The notes under the pieces were generated by a model. That model was not told where the DNA came from. It did no database searches and saw only the letters and a list, made by a program, of their open reading frames with translations. Shown in pieces: positions 13,391-16,082 of a DNA stretch of 16,082 bases. The stretch is from Anaerolineales bacterium UBA6663 (GTDB lineage: Bacteria; Chloroflexota; Anaerolineae; Anaerolineales; UBA6663): NCBI GenBank assembly GCA_002455335.1, contig DKKP01000324.1:1-16082 (forward strand), given 5' to 3'. The translations under genes and the position numbers were made by a program. The stretch's first letter is position 1. Each line of letters opens with the position of its first letter.

Positions 13391-14491
13391 ATGGCAGAGA
13401 CGATTTTCGTGATCAACCCCGGCTCGACCTCGACCAAGGTCGGCCTGTTTCGCGGCGACGAGATCGTGTTCCAGGCGAACGTCGAGCACTCGGCCGCCGA
13501 GCTGAAGTCGTTCGGGTCGATCAGCGATCAGCTGCCGTACCGACGTGACACGATCCTGAACCAGCTCGCCGAGCGCGGCATCACGCTCGATGACGTCGAT
13601 GCGTTCGTCGGGCGCGGCGGCGGGCTGCTGCCGGTCGAAGGCGGCGTGTACGCGATCGGCCCGACCCTGATCGATCACGCGCGGCGCGGCGCCAACGGCG
13701 TGCAGCACCCGGCCCAACTCGGCAGCCAGCTGGCTGACGAACTGGCGAAGCGGCACCACAAGCCGGCCTACGTGGTCAACCCGCCGGACACCGACGAGTT
13801 CTGCGACCTGGCCCGGATGACGGGCATCAAGGGCGTCTATCGCCGGTGCCACCTGCACGCGCTCAACCTGAAAGAGACCGCGCTCCGCCACGCAGCGACG
13901 ATCGGGCGCCGCTACGAAGACTGCAACTTCATCGTCTGCCACATCGGCGGCGGCATCTCGATCTCGGCCCACGAGAAGGGCCGCATGATCGACGGCAACG
14001 ACATCGTCGGCGGCGACGGGCCGCTGACTCCGACGCGCTGTGGGTCGATCCCGGTGGCGGAGCTGCTCGACTACCTGAAGGATCACGACGTCAAATCCGC
14101 TCGGGACCTGTGCACGAAGTCGGGCGGGTTCGTAAGCCTGCTCGGCACCGCCGACCTCAAGGAAGTCACGGCGGTCCGTATCCCGACCGGAGACGCGGCG
14201 GCCGCACGGGCCTGGGACGCCATGATCTACCAGATCGTCAAGCACATCGGCATGATGAGCACGGTGCTCAAGGGCCAGGTGGACGGCATCCTCCTCGGCG
14301 GAGGCCTCGTCCACAATGCCGATCTCGTGCAGAAGATCGAAGTTGCCTGCTCCTGGATCGCGCCCGTGTCGGCGTACCCGGGGGAGTTCGAACTGGAAGC
14401 CATGGCCGCCGGTGCCATCCGGGTGCTGGGCGGCGTCGAGACGGCGCGCGAGTATACGGGGGTGCCGCGCTGGAACGGCTTCCCGGATTAG
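13391..14491 (+). CDS. buk: Butyrate kinase-type acyl kinase
   Basis: A 366-residue member of the acetate/butyrate kinase (ASKHA) family that exchanges a phosphate between acyl phosphate and ADP. The phosphate-binding motif NPGSTSTK is at 9-16, RGGG at 75-78, and the block HIGGGISISAHEKGRMID at about 184-201, followed by GDGPLTPTRCGSIP, is typical of butyrate kinases. LLGGGLVHN at 301-309 is the adenosine-site segment. The frame is open to 13355, but the ATG at 13391 begins the family N terminus (MAETIFVINPG) and has GGAG upstream. Together with the preceding phosphotransacylase it forms the familiar Ptb-Buk pair, giving ATP in fermentation or, in reverse, activating a free acid. Butyrate is the family default; branched or other short acyl groups are possible, so the symbol refers to family only. 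Confidence 0.9.
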   Translation: MAETIFVINPGSTSTKVGLFRGDEIVFQANVEHSAAELKSFGSISDQLPYRRDTILNQLAERGITLDDVDAFVGRGGGLLPVEGGVYAIGPTLIDHARRGANGVQHPAQLGSQLADELAKRHHKPAYVVNPPDTDEFCDLARMTGIKGVYRRCHLHALNLKETALRHAATIGRRYEDCNFIVCHIGGGISISAHEKGRMIDGNDIVGGDGPLTPTRCGSIPVAELLDYLKDHDVKSARDLCTKSGGFVSLLGTADLKEVTAVRIPTGDAAAARAWDAMIYQIVKHIGMMSTVLKGQVDGILLGGGLVHNADLVQKIEVACSWIAPVSAYPGEFELEAMAAGAIRVLGGVETAREYTGVPRWNGFPD

Positions 14492-14578
14492 GGAACACGC
14501 GAAGGAACAACGACTGGCGTCCGCCCGACGGGCGCAGCCTGTGGTCAGTCCATTCAGAATCATTGAAAGAGGCGCACC

Positions 14579-16054
14579 ATGAAGAAAATCACAACCGATC
14601 TCGCCATCATCGCCGCGGGCCCGGCGGGCCTGGCCGCCGCCATCACCGGCGCGGAAAAAGGGCTGAACGTCACCGTGTTCGAGAAGTCGAGCGTGCCCGG
14701 TGGAACGTCCAACATGGGCATGGGCCCGTTCGCGGTCGAGAGCCGGATCCAGAAGGAGGCCATGATCGGCCTGACCAAGGAAGAAGCGTTCAAGCTGATG
14801 ATGGATTACACCCATTGGCAGGTGGACGCTCGCATGGTGCGCGACTACTTCTGGAAGTCGGCCGACACGATCCAGTGGCTCGAGGCCATGGGCGTGCGCT
14901 TCGCCGGCGCGCTGAAGTACTACCCCGAGGGCCATGCCACCTGGCATGTGGTGCAACCCGCCGACGGGAGCCACCCGGGGCCGCGTTGCGCGTCGACGAT
15001 GATGAAGCTGATGTACGAACGCGCGCTCGAGTTGGGCGTCACCTTCTACTTCGACACGCCGGCCGTGAAGCTCACGCGTGACGGGGAGGACATCGTCGGC
15101 CTTGTCGCAAAGGGCAAGGACGGCGAAGAGTATGAGGTGGAGGCCGCCGCGACCCTCATCGCCACGGGCGGCTTCGGCGACAACCCGGAGATGATCAAGG
15201 AGCACTGCAACTTCACCTTTGGCAAGGACATGTTCAACTTCCGCGTCCCCGGACTTGTGGGCGATGGCCTGCGCATGGCCTGGGAGGCCGGGGCCGGCAA
15301 GGGCAACATGGAGATGGAGATGATCATGTCCACCGGCCACGTGCACATGCTGGCCGGGTACGTCTACACCATCGCCATGCAGCAGCCGCGCAGCCTGATC
15401 GTCAACAAAGAAGGCAAGCGCGTCATGGACGAGTCCGTCCTGCAGAACACGGCCGTGACGGCCAACGTCTCGGTGCGCCAGTCGGACCGCTGCCTCTACG
15501 TGGTCAGCACCGACAGCCACTTCGACCTCTATCGCAAGCAGGGCGTCGATTGGGTGAACGGCGTGATCAAGGCCGACTACACCGCCGACGCCGAAACCTG
15601 GATGCAAAAGGCCATGACGCAGTTCCCGGGCGAGGCCGTGATCGCGGACACGCCTGAAGAAGCCGCGCGCCTGATGGGCATCGACGTCGAGACGTTCATG
15701 AAGACCGTGGCGGAGTACAACGAGAGTTGCGCCCTTCACTATGACGATCTCTTCTGCAAGGATCGCCGCTTCCTGACTCCACTCGAGGGCAAGAAGTTCT
15801 ACATCCTTCGCCTCGTCCCGGGCGCTTACGGCACCCTCGGCGGCATCAAGGTGGACTCGCACTATCAGGTGCTGACGCCGGACACCAAGAAGCTCTATGG
15901 CCTCTTTGCCGCCGGCTCTGACGTGTGCGACCTGTATGCCGGGACGTACCTGTACTACCTGCCCGGCAACACAATGGGCTTCGCCCTGAACTCCGGCCGT
16001 CTGGCCGCGGAACAGGCCGCTGAGTTCATCAATTCGCTGGAGACCGTGGCGTAG
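14579..16054 (+). CDS. FAD-dependent reductase, fumarate-reductase-flavoprotein-like
   Basis: A 491-residue flavoprotein of the FAD_binding_2 family (fumarate reductase flavoprotein, urocanate reductase, ketosteroid dehydrogenase group). The N-terminal dinucleotide fold reads IIAAGPAGLAAA, residues 10-21, with Ala12 where the first Gly of GxGxxG is usual, followed by VFEK at 33-36. ATGGFG lies at 195-200. Near the C terminus GTLGGIKVD (about 418-426) and FAAGSDVCDLYAG complete the FAD site. The fumarate reductase catalytic residues are not conserved: no HTMGG histidine (YGTLGG here) and no arginine in the usual GANRLGG place (GTYLYYLPGNTMGFALNSGR instead). A different enone or ring substrate is therefore likely. 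No signal peptide or heme domain, so it acts in the cytoplasm with an unknown electron donor. AAAGAGG precedes the ATG, 87 bases after the kinase. Confidence 0.88.
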   Translation: MKKITTDLAIIAAGPAGLAAAITGAEKGLNVTVFEKSSVPGGTSNMGMGPFAVESRIQKEAMIGLTKEEAFKLMMDYTHWQVDARMVRDYFWKSADTIQWLEAMGVRFAGALKYYPEGHATWHVVQPADGSHPGPRCASTMMKLMYERALELGVTFYFDTPAVKLTRDGEDIVGLVAKGKDGEEYEVEAAATLIATGGFGDNPEMIKEHCNFTFGKDMFNFRVPGLVGDGLRMAWEAGAGKGNMEMEMIMSTGHVHMLAGYVYTIAMQQPRSLIVNKEGKRVMDESVLQNTAVTANVSVRQSDRCLYVVSTDSHFDLYRKQGVDWVNGVIKADYTADAETWMQKAMTQFPGEAVIADTPEEAARLMGIDVETFMKTVAEYNESCALHYDDLFCKDRRFLTPLEGKKFYILRLVPGAYGTLGGIKVDSHYQVLTPDTKKLYGLFAAGSDVCDLYAGTYLYYLPGNTMGFALNSGRLAAEQAAEFINSLETVA

Positions 16055-16059
16055 GGCGT

Positions 16060-16081
16060 GGAGCGAGGAGCGAGGAGCGAT
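16060..16081 (+). repeat. Short tandem repeat after the last gene
   Basis: The 7-base unit GAGCGAG occurs about three times in a row just after the flavoprotein stop, reaching the window end. Such AGCGAGG-type runs occur between genes in some bacteria; function unknown, and the window cuts it off. Confidence 0.4.
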
Positions 16082-16082
16082 C

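Noticed and set aside
13160..15862. A 900-residue open frame on the minus strand across the kinase and flavoprotein genes
   Set aside because: It is antisense to two genes with clear family motifs; long open antisense frames are common in GC-rich DNA, and its translation is rich in His, Asp, Arg and Val with no recognisable domain.

Overview
This is a GC-rich bacterial window made almost entirely of metabolic genes, with short intergenic gaps and Shine-Dalgarno starts. No rRNA, tRNA, CRISPR array, transposase or phage gene was seen. The gene set suggests an anaerobic or fermentative bacterium: phosphotransacylase plus butyrate-type kinase, a cytoplasmic fumarate-reductase-like flavoprotein and an iron-sulfur-flavoprotein-like reductase. 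High-GC anaerobes such as Chloroflexota or Firmicutes relatives are possible, but the lineage cannot be fixed from the sequence alone.

Layout. (1) 161-2117, plus strand: a tight operon of a cyclase-family metal hydrolase, a small cupin and a short-chain dehydrogenase (SDR). An IclR-family regulator follows at 2533-3348, ending in a strong terminator at 3404-3456. (2) 3512-7107, minus strand: an MFS transporter (first gene), an NAD(P)H/flavin oxidoreductase with extra cysteine clusters, and a second MFS transporter. A promoter with two tandem palindromic operators lies ahead of the first gene. (3) 7421-8176, plus strand: a Sfp-type 4'-phosphopantetheinyl transferase, convergent with a PucR/CdaR-type regulator at 8214-9863 (minus). 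(4) 10241-16054, plus strand, divergent from pucR: thiolase-like enzyme, DUF35 zinc-ribbon/OB partner, acyl carrier protein, phosphate acyltransferase, butyrate-type kinase and an FAD-dependent reductase.

How the genes may work together (inference). The cyclase family includes enzymes that hydrolyse cyclic amides and cyclic diketones, the SDR can interconvert ketone and alcohol, and the flavoprotein can reduce an enone or ring double bond. The second cluster handles an acyl chain: the thiolase/DUF35 pair makes or breaks a carbon-carbon bond, the ACP may carry the acyl group, and the phosphotransacylase/kinase pair links the thioester to acyl phosphate and ATP. The kinase pair could either harvest ATP or activate a free acid, and no acyl-CoA ligase or CoA transferase is visible. 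A reasonable model is anaerobic breakdown of a cyclic or aromatic-derived compound through an ACP-tethered intermediate, with the nearby phosphopantetheinyl transferase activating the ACP. The substrate is unknown.

Regulation. A matching 15-bp pseudo-palindrome lies just downstream of a -10-like element both before the cyclase operon and before iclR. A different 16-bp repeat occurs twice in the pucR-thiolase divergent region. A third palindrome type, in tandem, sits at the promoter of the MFS/flavin reductase operon. Three separate control circuits are therefore suggested.
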